The translations under genes were made by a program, and so were the position numbers. Source: G965212005 sp965212005 (GTDB taxonomy: Bacteria; Pseudomonadota; Gammaproteobacteria; Porifericomitales; Porifericomitaceae). Taken from it: a stretch of DNA of 64,000 nucleotides. Below are positions 27,289 through 35,577 of the stretch, piece after piece. The notes beneath the pieces were generated by a model that ran no database searches, was not told the DNA's origin, and worked only from the letters and a program-made list of their open reading frames with translations. Location of the stretch: assembly GCA_965212005.1 (NCBI GenBank), contig OZ243038.1:1054001-1118000 (forward strand), read 5' to 3'. The first letter of the stretch is position 1, and every line of letters starts with the position of its first letter.

Positions 27289-27472
27289 TGCCACTCCCCC
27301 CAGATTTCCCCACCTCCCCCTTCGACGTTCTTGACCCCGGCACCCGCTGGGTGCCGGACGAGCCGGATTCGCGGATGGAGAAGTTTAAGCGGGGTTCGTG
27401 CAGTACGGCCCCAAATTCAAATCATTTTCCGACCTTGTAGCCGGTTTCCGTGAGTACCAGGACGCGGAATGA
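27289..27472 (+). pseudogene. Possible res (type III restriction subunit) 5' remnant
   Basis: An ATG at 27289 opens a frame reading MPLPPDFPTSPFDVLDPG. This resembles the first residues of type III Res subunits (MPLHPDFP..PYEILDP in the family). After about 35 codons it is frameshifted into a second short piece (GPKFKSFSDLVAGF) ending at a TGA at 27470. I am unsure that the second piece has the same origin. A res start at this point would complete the mod-res order of the ruined locus. Confidence 0.4.
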
Positions 27473-27671
27473 CCGGTACGGCCGGCCAAACTATCCCCGC
27501 CGCTATTTATCCCCCGGCTCAACCCACGGAGCCCGGCATGATTGTCATCCGGCAGGCGCCTGGATTGCGGTCCAGGGCGATTTTCATGGCGAGGGTGTGC
27601 GACGTCGACCACTGAAGGCTTGGCTGGCCGGGTTGCGTCACGACGGGGGCACTGAAGGCCTGAAGGCCGAT
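27473..27671. other. Intergenic region at the island's right edge
   Basis: About 200 bases of GC-rich sequence with no recognisable gene. It marks the return from the AT-richer island to the chromosomal backbone. No tRNA or clear attachment-site repeat is visible here. Confidence 0.5.
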
Positions 27672-28574
27672 CTATTGCAGAACCTGCCTGCTGTTGTTGA
27701 CGACCGCTGCGCGTTTATGCTGCCGTGGCGTACCGGAGGATATGCGCCCTAACGCCTGACCTTGGCGGATCGGAGTTTGCGGCCGGCGCGGCTCCAGCCA
27801 CTGCACCGTCTCCTTCGGATACAGCAGGATGACCGTGGAACCAAAATGGAAGCATCCCAGGTCCTCCCCCCGGCCCAGCGGCTGCTCTCCCGGCGCATAG
27901 TCCGACCGGCTGGCGTGGCGTGCGCCCGCCGGCACGCGCCCGGTCCAGATGGTCTCCAATCCTCCCACCAGCAGCGCTCCGACCAAGATTAACGCCATCG
28001 CCCCCTGGTCCGTATCAAAGCGCAAAGCCAGGCGTTCGTTCCGTGCATACAGGCGCGGGATCACGCGGGCCGAACAGGCATTGACGGAGAACAGGCGACC
28101 GGGCAGATGCTGCGCCCGGCGCAGGCAGCCATCCACGGGCATATGGATACGGTGATAATCGCAGGGAGCCAGGTACAGTGTGACAAAGCTACCGTCGCGA
28201 AAGCCCGACGCCTCCTCCTCGCCCAGTAGATCTGCCAGGCTGAACCAGCGTCCTTTGGCTTGCAGCATCTGGTCGGCGCGCAGTGTCCCCAGTTCGCTGA
28301 TGGTGCCATCCACCGGTGACAACACCGACAACGGATCGGTGTCGAGCGGGCGTATTCCCGGCCGCAGGTGGCGGCAAAAAAATTGCGCGAAGCTGGGATA
28401 GTATGCCGGATCAGCGGCTTCGGCCTCGTTCAGATCGACTGAGAAGGCACGGCTGAAGCCTTTAATCAGCAGCGTCTTCCAGGGTTTGCAGCGCGCCCTC
28501 GCCAGCCAACCGATAAAGCGGCTTAGTACGTGTTGCGGAAGCAGGTACTGGGGCAGCACCCGCAGCCAATCCAA
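27672..28574 (-). CDS. psd: Phosphatidylserine decarboxylase proenzyme
   Basis: This enzyme makes phosphatidylethanolamine from phosphatidylserine at the inner membrane. It self-cleaves at a conserved serine to form a pyruvoyl cofactor. The cleavage motif is FGST (CFHFGSTVILL), near residue 250; many homologues have LGST. Other family blocks present are SPVDGTISELG, DYHRIHMPVDG and LFSVN. The open frame extends to 28742, but homologues begin near LDWLRVLPQYLLPQ, so I take the TTG at 28574, giving about 300 residues. A GTG six codons on is another option. The SCO gene lies upstream on the same strand. Confidence 0.87.
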   Translation of the reverse strand: MDWLRVLPQYLLPQHVLSRFIGWLARARCKPWKTLLIKGFSRAFSVDLNEAEAADPAYYPSFAQFFCRHLRPGIRPLDTDPLSVLSPVDGTISELGTLRADQMLQAKGRWFSLADLLGEEEASGFRDGSFVTLYLAPCDYHRIHMPVDGCLRRAQHLPGRLFSVNACSARVIPRLYARNERLALRFDTDQGAMALILVGALLVGGLETIWTGRVPAGARHASRSDYAPGEQPLGRGEDLGCFHFGSTVILLYPKETVQWLEPRRPQTPIRQGQALGRISSGTPRQHKRAAVVNNSRQVLQ

Positions 28575-28742
28575 TGGGGAAGCCCGTCCGTTACCAGCAT
28601 CGTCCTGCACGTCAGGACTCAACGGTGAATGAAAAACCGCACGGCCCGGATAAGGCGAGAGGCAGGGGGCGAACCCGGTTGCCCGATGGCGGCATGAGAT
28701 TTTGCTGGATCGCGCAATATCCGGGACTACCCAAAAGGACAA

Positions 28743-29393
28743 TCAGGACGCCTGCCGCCAATGGCGACGGATCGCGTCGATCTGCTGCTGCAGTTGCCCG
28801 ATCGGCTCTGATGAATTCAGTACCGAGACCAGCCGTGCCTGTGGATCAATGAGGAACAGGGAGGTGGTATGATCGACCAGGTAGCTGCCGTCTTCCTGCA
28901 GGCTTTGCGTTTGGGAATAAATGCCAAGCTGCGTGCGAAGCTCCTGTGCCTGATCGGCGCCGTCACTTAAGCCCAGCAACTCGGGGCCGAAAGATTCCAG
29001 GTAAGTGCGGGTCCGCTGCGGCCCATCGCGGCCCGGATCCACGCTGACGAACAGCGCCTGGATCGGATGAGCGCCACCCTCCAGGGAAAGCTCAGAAAGC
29101 CGCTGGAGCCGCTGCAGCGTGGAAGGGCAGACGTCCGGGCAATGGGTATAGCCAAAAAACAGCAGCGACCAGCGCCCGTGCAACTGCTGCGGGCCAAAGG
29201 CAGCACCGTACTGATCGCGCAACTCGAAGGGACCGAGCGGAAGCGGGGCAGCGAGCGTCATCTGGCGCACCGATCGGCTTTCGGCGGCCTGTTGGTACAG
29301 GTGGGAAACCCACGCTCCCAGTCCGCCCAAAACACCCAGGCTAATCAGAATGAGCAGGTTGCGCGGCAGACGGCGGGACATCGCCCGGATCAT
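28743..29393 (-). CDS. SCO1/SenC-family copper chaperone
   Basis: A 216-residue membrane-anchored thioredoxin-fold protein. An N-terminal hydrophobic anchor (LLILISLGVLGGLGAWV) is followed by the copper-binding CPDVCP and the distal histidine in VDHTTSLFL, which together make the family's metal site. SCO proteins deliver copper to, or reduce, the CuA site of cytochrome c oxidase. No oxidase genes are in the window. It faces away from the antiporter cluster across a 200-base gap. Confidence 0.9.
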   Translation of the reverse strand: MIRAMSRRLPRNLLILISLGVLGGLGAWVSHLYQQAAESRSVRQMTLAAPLPLGPFELRDQYGAAFGPQQLHGRWSLLFFGYTHCPDVCPSTLQRLQRLSELSLEGGAHPIQALFVSVDPGRDGPQRTRTYLESFGPELLGLSDGADQAQELRTQLGIYSQTQSLQEDGSYLVDHTTSLFLIDPQARLVSVLNSSEPIGQLQQQIDAIRRHWRQAS

Positions 29394-29593
29394 AGCACTC
29401 GCCGGCCTCCGCCAATCAAAATAGCGGCGGGAAACGACCGCACGGGTGCCAATGTGCCCGCGGCATGCGGTCTGGGGAAATCAGCATTTTCCCGGTTATG
29501 CTACTGGCAGCGGCGAGTTTCGGCGCACTGCCGAGGATTGGATTGGAATCGGCAGGTTAACACCAGCGCACCGTTCGGGAATAATATGCCGCC

Positions 29594-29944
29594 ATGCTAG
29601 AACTATACCATTATTGGGCAGTCGCCCTGTTGATGATGATCGGCCTGTATATCGTGATTGCTCACGATAACCTGGTTCGCAAGCTGATTGGATTGAACGT
29701 CTTGCAGGTCTCGGTTTTTGTACTGTACATTTCTCTGGGGCACGTCAGCGGCGGTACGGCTCCGATCCTGACAGAGGATCATCATCTGTATGCCAGTGCG
29801 TTGCCGCACGTGCTGATTCTGACCGCGATCGTGGTCGGGATCTCGACTACAGCCCTGGGATTAGCGCTCATTGTGCGCATCCATCGAGCCTTCGGCAGCA
29901 TCGAGGAAAGCGAGCTGGAACAAGAAGAGCGCTCGGAGTCGTGA
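29594..29944 (+). CDS. mnhC: Mrp-type antiporter subunit C (NuoK-like)
   Basis: A 116-residue protein with three hydrophobic helices, homologous to NuoK and to the C subunit of Mrp cation/proton antiporters. Family features include LIGLNVLQVSVFVLYI and ALPHVLILTAIVVG. It begins the antiporter cluster and overlaps the next gene by GTGA. The complex is expected to exchange sodium or another monovalent cation for protons at the inner membrane. The usual A, B, E, F and G subunits are not seen in the window. Confidence 0.85.
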   Translation: MLELYHYWAVALLMMIGLYIVIAHDNLVRKLIGLNVLQVSVFVLYISLGHVSGGTAPILTEDHHLYASALPHVLILTAIVVGISTTALGLALIVRIHRAFGSIEESELEQEERSES

Positions 29945-31410
29945 TCGACTCCCACCTGCCGGTCCTGCAAGTCGCGGTGCCCCTGCTGGGGGCACCGCTG
30001 TGCATGATCGGACATTGCCCGGTGCGCGCCTGGGTCGTCACCCAACTCACTACCGCGTGTGCCTTCCTCATTTCCTGTGCGCTGCTGCTGAAAGTCTGGT
30101 CGGACGGAACCATCCTCTACGCCCTGGGAGGCTGGGCGGCTCCCTGGGGAATAGAGTACCGCCTGGATGCGTTGAATACACCGCTGTTGGTGCTGGTCTC
30201 CGGTCTCGGCGCGCTGATGGCGCTCTACGCCCGCCGCAGCGCGGCGCTCGAGATCGCCGCCGACCGCCTATACCTGTTCTACATCGTTTACCTGCTGAAC
30301 CTGGTCGGCCTGCTGGGAGTCATCTGCACCGGGGACGTCTTTAACCTGTTTGTCTTTATCGAGATTGCCTCGCTGTCCTCCTGCACCCTGGTGAGCCTGA
30401 ACCGGGATCCCCTCGCACTGCCGGCCGCCTTCCGTTACCTGATCCTGGGAACCCTGGGGGCCACGTTCATTTTGATCGGCATCGGCTACCTGTACGCGCT
30501 CACCGGCACCCTGAACATGGCCGATCTGGCGAAGTTGCTGCCGCAGGTGCAGCAAACGCGCACCGCGGCCATGGCCTATGCCTTCATTACCATTGGCCTG
30601 GCCTTGAAGTTTGCCATGTTCCCGCTCCATGCCTGGCTGCCTCCCGTGTACACCCGGGCTCCATCGGTGATCGCGGCGTTGTTTGCCGCTACCACGACCA
30701 AGGTATTCTTGTACGTCTGGCTGCGTATGACCTTCTTTGTCTTCGGTATCGACTACCTGTTTGGACAATTGCGGTTAGATACCGTGTTGCTCGTTCTGGC
30801 CTCCCTCGGCATCCTGGCGGGCTCACTGACGGCGGTATTTCAATACAATTTCAGGCGCATGCTGGCTTATTCCAGCATCGCCCAGGTCGGCTACATGATG
30901 CTGGGCATGGTGCTGGCCACCTCCAGCGGCCTGAGCGCGGGCCTGCTCTACCTTTTCAATCACGCCCTGATCAAAGGAGCCCTGTTCCTGGCCGCCGGTT
31001 GTTTTGCCTGGCACACGGGAGCGGTCAGCCTGCGGCAGTTGCAGGGGATCGGGCGGCGCATGCCCTGGAGTGCCGCGGCACTGATGATCGGTGCCGCGGG
31101 ACTGGTCGGCGTGCCACTGAGTGCCGGCTTCGTCAGTAAATGGTACCTGGTGCAGGCGGTGCTGGAGCAGCAGTGGTGGCTGGTGCTCCCGATCCTGATC
31201 GGCTCCCTGCTGTCGCTAGTCTATATGTGGCGGGTGGCGGAGGTGCTCTGGCAGGAACCTGCGGACGGGGAAACCGGGTACCGGGAAGCGCCCCGGCTGA
31301 TGTTGGTGCCGCTATGGACCCTGGCGCTGGCGGTAATCTGGTTCGGCATTGACTCTACGCTGCCGACGGCGCTCGCCGCGCGCGCCGCCGAGCAGATGCT
31401 GGCCTGGTAA
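29941..31410 (+). CDS. mnhD: Mrp-type antiporter subunit D (NuoM/N-like), first copy
   Basis: A 489-residue polytopic protein of the proton-translocating NuoL/M/N family, starting at a GTG that overlaps the mnhC stop. Conserved features include FNLFVFIEIASLSSC, LKFAMFPLHAWLPP with the channel lysine, and FRRMLAYSSIAQVGYM. It is one of three such paralogues here and overlaps the next gene by one base (TAATG). Function follows the Mrp family: antiport of cations for protons. Confidence 0.88.
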   Translation: MIDSHLPVLQVAVPLLGAPLCMIGHCPVRAWVVTQLTTACAFLISCALLLKVWSDGTILYALGGWAAPWGIEYRLDALNTPLLVLVSGLGALMALYARRSAALEIAADRLYLFYIVYLLNLVGLLGVICTGDVFNLFVFIEIASLSSCTLVSLNRDPLALPAAFRYLILGTLGATFILIGIGYLYALTGTLNMADLAKLLPQVQQTRTAAMAYAFITIGLALKFAMFPLHAWLPPVYTRAPSVIAALFAATTTKVFLYVWLRMTFFVFGIDYLFGQLRLDTVLLVLASLGILAGSLTAVFQYNFRRMLAYSSIAQVGYMMLGMVLATSSGLSAGLLYLFNHALIKGALFLAAGCFAWHTGAVSLRQLQGIGRRMPWSAAALMIGAAGLVGVPLSAGFVSKWYLVQAVLEQQWWLVLPILIGSLLSLVYMWRVAEVLWQEPADGETGYREAPRLMLVPLWTLALAVIWFGIDSTLPTALAARAAEQMLAW

Positions 31411-32864
31411 TGGAAACCACGTGGCTCATCCCCGCCGTTTTGGCAACGGCACCCGCCGGGGCGGTGCTGATCCTGTGCTGTGCCCGGAATACGCGGCTGT
31501 GCGAATACTCGGTGCTGATCGCACCGCCACTGCTGTTTGCCCTGGTCTGCGCCCTGTACCCGGCAGTGTTGTCCGGGGCCCGTCCGGAATGGATCCTGGG
31601 CGGCTTCCTGGCAGGCATCCCGCTGGCGTTCCGCGTAGAACCGCTGGGATTGCTGTTCGCGCTTACTTCCAGTCTGCTTTGGATCCCAACCGCGCTGTAC
31701 TCCATCGGCTATGCCCGCGGCCACGATCTGTCGCGCCGGCCCCGTTTTTACGCCTGCTTCGCCCTGGCGCTGGGATGCTCAATGGGCATTGCCTTCAGCG
31801 CCAATCTGCTGACGCTGTTTGTCTGCTATGAACTGCTGACGCTCTGCACCTATCCGCTGGTCACCCATGAGGGAGGAGACAAGGCGCGGCGCGCGGGCCG
31901 TTATTACCTGGGCTACCTGCTCGGCACTTCCATGGGCATGCAGCTACTGGCGATCCTGTGGGTCTGGTCGCTGACGGGCAGCGTGCAGTTTCAGCCGGGC
32001 GGCATCCTGCCTGCGGGCGTTGCAGACGCGGTGGTCGCCGGCATTTTCCTGCTGTTCGTGTTTGGCACCGGCAAGGTTGCCTTGATGCCGCTGCACCGCT
32101 GGCTGCCCCAGGCAATGGTGGCCCCTACGCCGGTTAGCGCTTTGCTGCACGCGGTGGCGGTGGTCAAGGCAGGGGGCTTCGTCATCCTGAAGATCAGCGT
32201 GTACATCGTGGGGGTGGACCGCTTAATGGGCAACCTGGGCGCGGAGATAGTCCTGTATGCGGCCGCGCTGACCGTGGTGGCCGCTTCGCTGATCGCGCTC
32301 GGGCGCGATAACCTGAAGGAGCGGCTGGCCTACTCTACCATTGCCCAACTTGCCTATATCGTGCTGGGAGCCGCGCTCGCCAGCGCGACTGGCATCCTCG
32401 GTGGCGGCATGCACGTTATCACCCATGCCTTTGGCAAAATCACCCTGTTCTTTTGTGCCGGTGCCATCGCCCTGGCCAGCCACCGCACCCGGGTCAGCGA
32501 ACTCAACGGCCTGGGCAGGCAATTTCCCCTGGTCATGGCGGCCTTTCTAATCGGCAGTTTCAGCATCATCGGACTGCCCCCAACCGGCGGCCTGTGGAGC
32601 AAATGGCTGCTGTTACTAGGCGCCGTGCAGGCGCATCACTACGTGCCGCTGGCGGCCTTGATTTTGAGTTCTCTGCTCAGCGTGTACTACCTGCTGTCCA
32701 TTCCGATCCGGGCCTTTTTTATACCTGCCGCCGATTCCCGGGCGGAAACGGGCCGCGTGCCGTGGCTGTGCCAGGTCGGCATCTGCATCACGGCGGCCGG
32801 CTGCCTGCTGTTGTTTTTCTTTCCGGCTCCGATCCGGATTCTGCTACAGTCCCTGTTCTCGTAA
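31410..32864 (+). CDS. Mrp-type antiporter subunit D (NuoM/N-like), second copy
   Basis: A 484-residue paralogue of the preceding protein. Family blocks are LLTLFVCYELLTLCTYPLV, GKVALMPLHRWLPQAM and NLKERLAYSTIAQLAYIV. It is more distant from classic MnhD than the first copy. Tight spacing on both sides indicates one operon. Several channel subunits in one complex would mean several ion paths, as in complex I. Confidence 0.87.
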   Translation: METTWLIPAVLATAPAGAVLILCCARNTRLCEYSVLIAPPLLFALVCALYPAVLSGARPEWILGGFLAGIPLAFRVEPLGLLFALTSSLLWIPTALYSIGYARGHDLSRRPRFYACFALALGCSMGIAFSANLLTLFVCYELLTLCTYPLVTHEGGDKARRAGRYYLGYLLGTSMGMQLLAILWVWSLTGSVQFQPGGILPAGVADAVVAGIFLLFVFGTGKVALMPLHRWLPQAMVAPTPVSALLHAVAVVKAGGFVILKISVYIVGVDRLMGNLGAEIVLYAAALTVVAASLIALGRDNLKERLAYSTIAQLAYIVLGAALASATGILGGGMHVITHAFGKITLFFCAGAIALASHRTRVSELNGLGRQFPLVMAAFLIGSFSIIGLPPTGGLWSKWLLLLGAVQAHHYVPLAALILSSLLSVYYLLSIPIRAFFIPAADSRAETGRVPWLCQVGICITAAGCLLLFFFPAPIRILLQSLFS

Positions 32865-32867
32865 GCC

Positions 32868-33128
32868 ATGACTCGTCCGAAACCATCCCCTGCCCCGTTG
32901 TTTGGACGCCACCGCGGTGTGCGCCGCGGCTTATGGGCTTTCCATTTTCTGTGCCTGTTGCTGTTGCTGCTTGATCTCACCAACCTTCGCCACGGAACGC
33001 ACCCCATCGATGGCTGGTGGAGTTTTTACGGCCTGTTCGGTTTTGTGGCCTGCGTGGCCCTGGTATTGGTGGCCAAACAATTGCGGCGCTGGTTGATGCG
33101 CAATGAAGATTATTACGATCGTGATTAG
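32868..33128 (+). CDS. Small two-helix membrane protein in the antiporter operon
   Basis: An 86-residue protein with two hydrophobic stretches (LWAFHFLCLLLLLLDL and FYGLFGFVACVALVLV). The C-terminus is charged (MRNEDYYDRD). It starts three bases after the previous gene and overlaps the next by 26 bases, so it is clearly part of the operon. I do not recognise a named family. An accessory subunit of the antiporter is likely. Confidence 0.65.
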   Translation: MTRPKPSPAPLFGRHRGVRRGLWAFHFLCLLLLLLDLTNLRHGTHPIDGWWSFYGLFGFVACVALVLVAKQLRRWLMRNEDYYDRD

Positions 33129-34800
33129 CTGTCCGCCCTGGGTCTGGTTTTTCGCCTTCGCGGCGATCCTGCCTCTGCTGCGCACGCGGGGACAACAATT
33201 GCTGTTGCTGGCCGCCCCCGCGCTGGGTGCCTGGTCGCTGTACCAGGCCGGGCTTGGCACGCACCTGAACGTGGAGCTGTTTGGCCTGCAGCTTGAACTC
33301 TACCGGCTGGACGAACTGAGCCGGCTGTTCGCTATATTGTTTCACTTGGCGGCCCTGATCGGCGTTGTTTACTCGCTGCACGTGCGCGACTCCGTTCAGC
33401 ACAGTGCCGCGCTGATTTACGTCGGCAGTGCCATCGGCGCCGTCTGCGCAGGCGACCTGATGACCCTGTTTCTATTTTGGGAAGGGATGGCGTTTAGCTC
33501 AACCTTCCTGGTCTGGGCGCGGCGCAACCGCAGCTCCTTCCATTCCGGGTTGCGTTACCTGGCAATCCAGGTGCTTTCCGGCACCTTGCTGCTGGTCGGA
33601 CTGCTTTGGCATCAGCAGGACACCGGCTCCCTGGAGTTCGGCTTCATCGGTTTGCAAGGCGCCGCTTCCTGGCTGATATTCCTCGCCTTCGGCATCAAGT
33701 GCGCCTTTCCCCTGCTGCATAACTGGCTGACCGACGCCTACGCCGAGGCCACTCCAACCGGCACCGTATTTTTATGCGCCTTCACCACCAAGGTGGCGAT
33801 CTATGCGTTGGCGCGAGGCTTCCCCGGAGTGGACTTGCTGATCTACATAGGCGCGCTGATGACTTGTTTTCCGATCTTCTATGCCGTGATCGAGAATGAC
33901 TTGAGGCGGGTACTGGGCTACAGCATGATCAACCAGCTCGGCTTCATGGTCTGTGGCATCGGAGTCGGCACCGAACTCGCGATCAACGGCGCCGTAGCCC
34001 ATGCGTTCAACGACGTACTGTTCAAGGGCCTGCTGTTCATGTCCATGGGAGCGGTGCTGCACGTGACCGGGCGCATCAGGGGATCGGAGTTGGGCGGGTT
34101 GTATAAGACCATGCCGATCACCACGGGCTTTTGCCTGGTTGGTGCCGCGTCCATTTCTGCCTTCCCCTTATTTTGCGGGTTTGTCAGCAAGGCCATGATC
34201 ATATCGGCAGTGCTGAAGGAAGGCCACGTCTGGATCTGGCCGGCACTGTTATTTGCCTCTGCCGGCGTATTTCACCACGCCGGCATTAAGATCCCCTATT
34301 TCGCTTTCTTCGCGCATGATTCCGGGCTTCGCGCTACTGAGCCACCGCTGAACATGCTGTGCGCAATGGGAGTGGCAGCGCTGCTTTGCGTTCTGATCGG
34401 CTGTTTTCCCGGCTGGCTTTACGCGCTGCTGCCCTTTTCCACGGATTACATTCCGTATGACTTCACTCACGTGCTCTCCCAGCTTCAGCTGCTGTTTTTC
34501 TCCGCCCTGGCGTTTCTCTGGCTGCGCCTGAGCGGTTTGTATCCGCCCGAGTTGCCTTCGGTCAACCTTGATGCGGAGTGGCTATACCGCCGCCTGCTGC
34601 CTTCCACCTGGCGGCGCTGCACAGCGTTATCGAATCGACTTGCCGATCGGCTGGCCTGGAGCCTGGCTAATTGGCGCGCCGCGCTGGGACCGCTGACGCG
34701 CGTACTGCGTTACGAAACCAGTTGCAGCGCGGCGGTGTTTTGGGCGCTGTGCGCTCTAAGTGCCTGCCTGGTTTTCTACTACATTGCCCGCGCACTGTGA
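33103..34800 (+). CDS. NuoL/MrpA-D-like antiporter subunit, third paralogue
   Basis: A 565-residue polytopic protein of the NuoL/M/N family. Visible blocks are LMTLFLFWEGMAFSST, IKCAFPLLHNWLTDAY with the conserved lysine and histidine, and DLRRVLGYSMINQLGF. The C-terminal extension with one more helix (VFWALCALSACLVFYY) makes it longer than its neighbours. It closes the operon. Starting inside the small membrane gene suggests translational coupling. Confidence 0.85.
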   Translation: MKIITIVISCPPWVWFFAFAAILPLLRTRGQQLLLLAAPALGAWSLYQAGLGTHLNVELFGLQLELYRLDELSRLFAILFHLAALIGVVYSLHVRDSVQHSAALIYVGSAIGAVCAGDLMTLFLFWEGMAFSSTFLVWARRNRSSFHSGLRYLAIQVLSGTLLLVGLLWHQQDTGSLEFGFIGLQGAASWLIFLAFGIKCAFPLLHNWLTDAYAEATPTGTVFLCAFTTKVAIYALARGFPGVDLLIYIGALMTCFPIFYAVIENDLRRVLGYSMINQLGFMVCGIGVGTELAINGAVAHAFNDVLFKGLLFMSMGAVLHVTGRIRGSELGGLYKTMPITTGFCLVGAASISAFPLFCGFVSKAMIISAVLKEGHVWIWPALLFASAGVFHHAGIKIPYFAFFAHDSGLRATEPPLNMLCAMGVAALLCVLIGCFPGWLYALLPFSTDYIPYDFTHVLSQLQLLFFSALAFLWLRLSGLYPPELPSVNLDAEWLYRRLLPSTWRRCTALSNRLADRLAWSLANWRAALGPLTRVLRYETSCSAAVFWALCALSACLVFYYIARAL

Positions 34801-35502
34801 AAAAGAGCATTGACGGCGTGACAACGCTTTATTTCCCTTGTTCGCGATCAGGGCGCAATGGTGGTCCCTGCGTATGCCCGGTTTCCCTCTCCTGAACGGC
34901 GCGCTCGATCGCTGCCCAACGTTCCGGCGTGGCCGGATGCGTGGCAGGGTGCTGGATCGCGCCCGGAGGCTCCACCCCTATGCGGTGCCAGAAGTTTGCC
35001 GCACCCTCCCGCTACCGATGGCGACCCAGTACCATCCGGCGTAGTCAGCTTGCCCCCTGAATTCCTGCGAAAAAGCAGGCAAGACAAAGTCGGCGCAAGC
35101 AGGGCCGGTGTTGGCTCCCAACGAGCCCGCGATAACATCAAACAAAGGACCCCGCAGGCCGTCGTCTCCCGTTTCAGGGTATGCCCCATAACGTTTATGG
35201 GCGCAACAGGCCGGCAGGCGCTCAATACTGCCGCCGTGAGCAAAAATCAAGATGCCGGGATGCAGGGGAGTCACTCTGATTTTGTTCCGGGACCCAGCCC
35301 GGCGCGCCGTCTCAATATGAGGCGAACCACCGCCGGTATCATGGGCGGGCCGGACGTCGCTGCCAAAACATTCCCCAAAACATTCTACTGCATTTTCAGA
35401 ACTTGCCGGAAATCTTTTCGTTCTCGGCCAGCGCCCGGTCCAATCACAATTCTGCCCGCATAAACTGCATCACTCCGGCGCAACTGACGGGTATCGGCAG
35501 AC

Positions 35503-35508
35503 TATAAT
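35503..35508 (+). promoter_or_regulatory. Candidate -10 hexamer for the DUF2339 gene
   Basis: TATAAT, a perfect consensus, lies 70 bases before the start codon. No good -35 hexamer sits at the ideal distance. Transcription from here would start about 35515, placing the large hairpin at the very 5' end of the message. Confidence 0.4.
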
Positions 35509-35517
35509 GGGCCGTGC

Positions 35518-35550
35518 CCTGTTCCCCGGCGGGCAACGCCGGGGAACAGG
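35518..35550 (+). promoter_or_regulatory. Perfect 14-bp hairpin in the DUF2339 leader
   Basis: CCTGTTCCCCGGCG (35518-35531) and CGCCGGGGAACAGG (35537-35550) pair perfectly around GGCAA. There is no T run, so a terminator is unlikely. It could be a 5' stabiliser or a protein-binding site. Confidence 0.6.
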
Positions 35551-35577
35551 AACTCCGCCGGAACAGGATGAGGAAGC

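Larger units (their letters stand above)
34801..35577. other. Intergenic region before the DUF2339 gene
   Basis: About 780 bases. Frames on both strands here show no family features and look like GC-driven noise. The last 80 bases carry a TATAAT hexamer and a perfect 14-base-pair hairpin, listed separately. Confidence 0.55.

Noticed and set aside
27450..27752. 100-codon frame at the island edge
   Set aside because: It overlaps the 3' end of psd in antisense and has no family features.
34848..35463. Overlapping frames on both strands as real genes
   Set aside because: No recognisable motif, signal, ribosome site or hydrophobic pattern; composition fits open frames by high GC.
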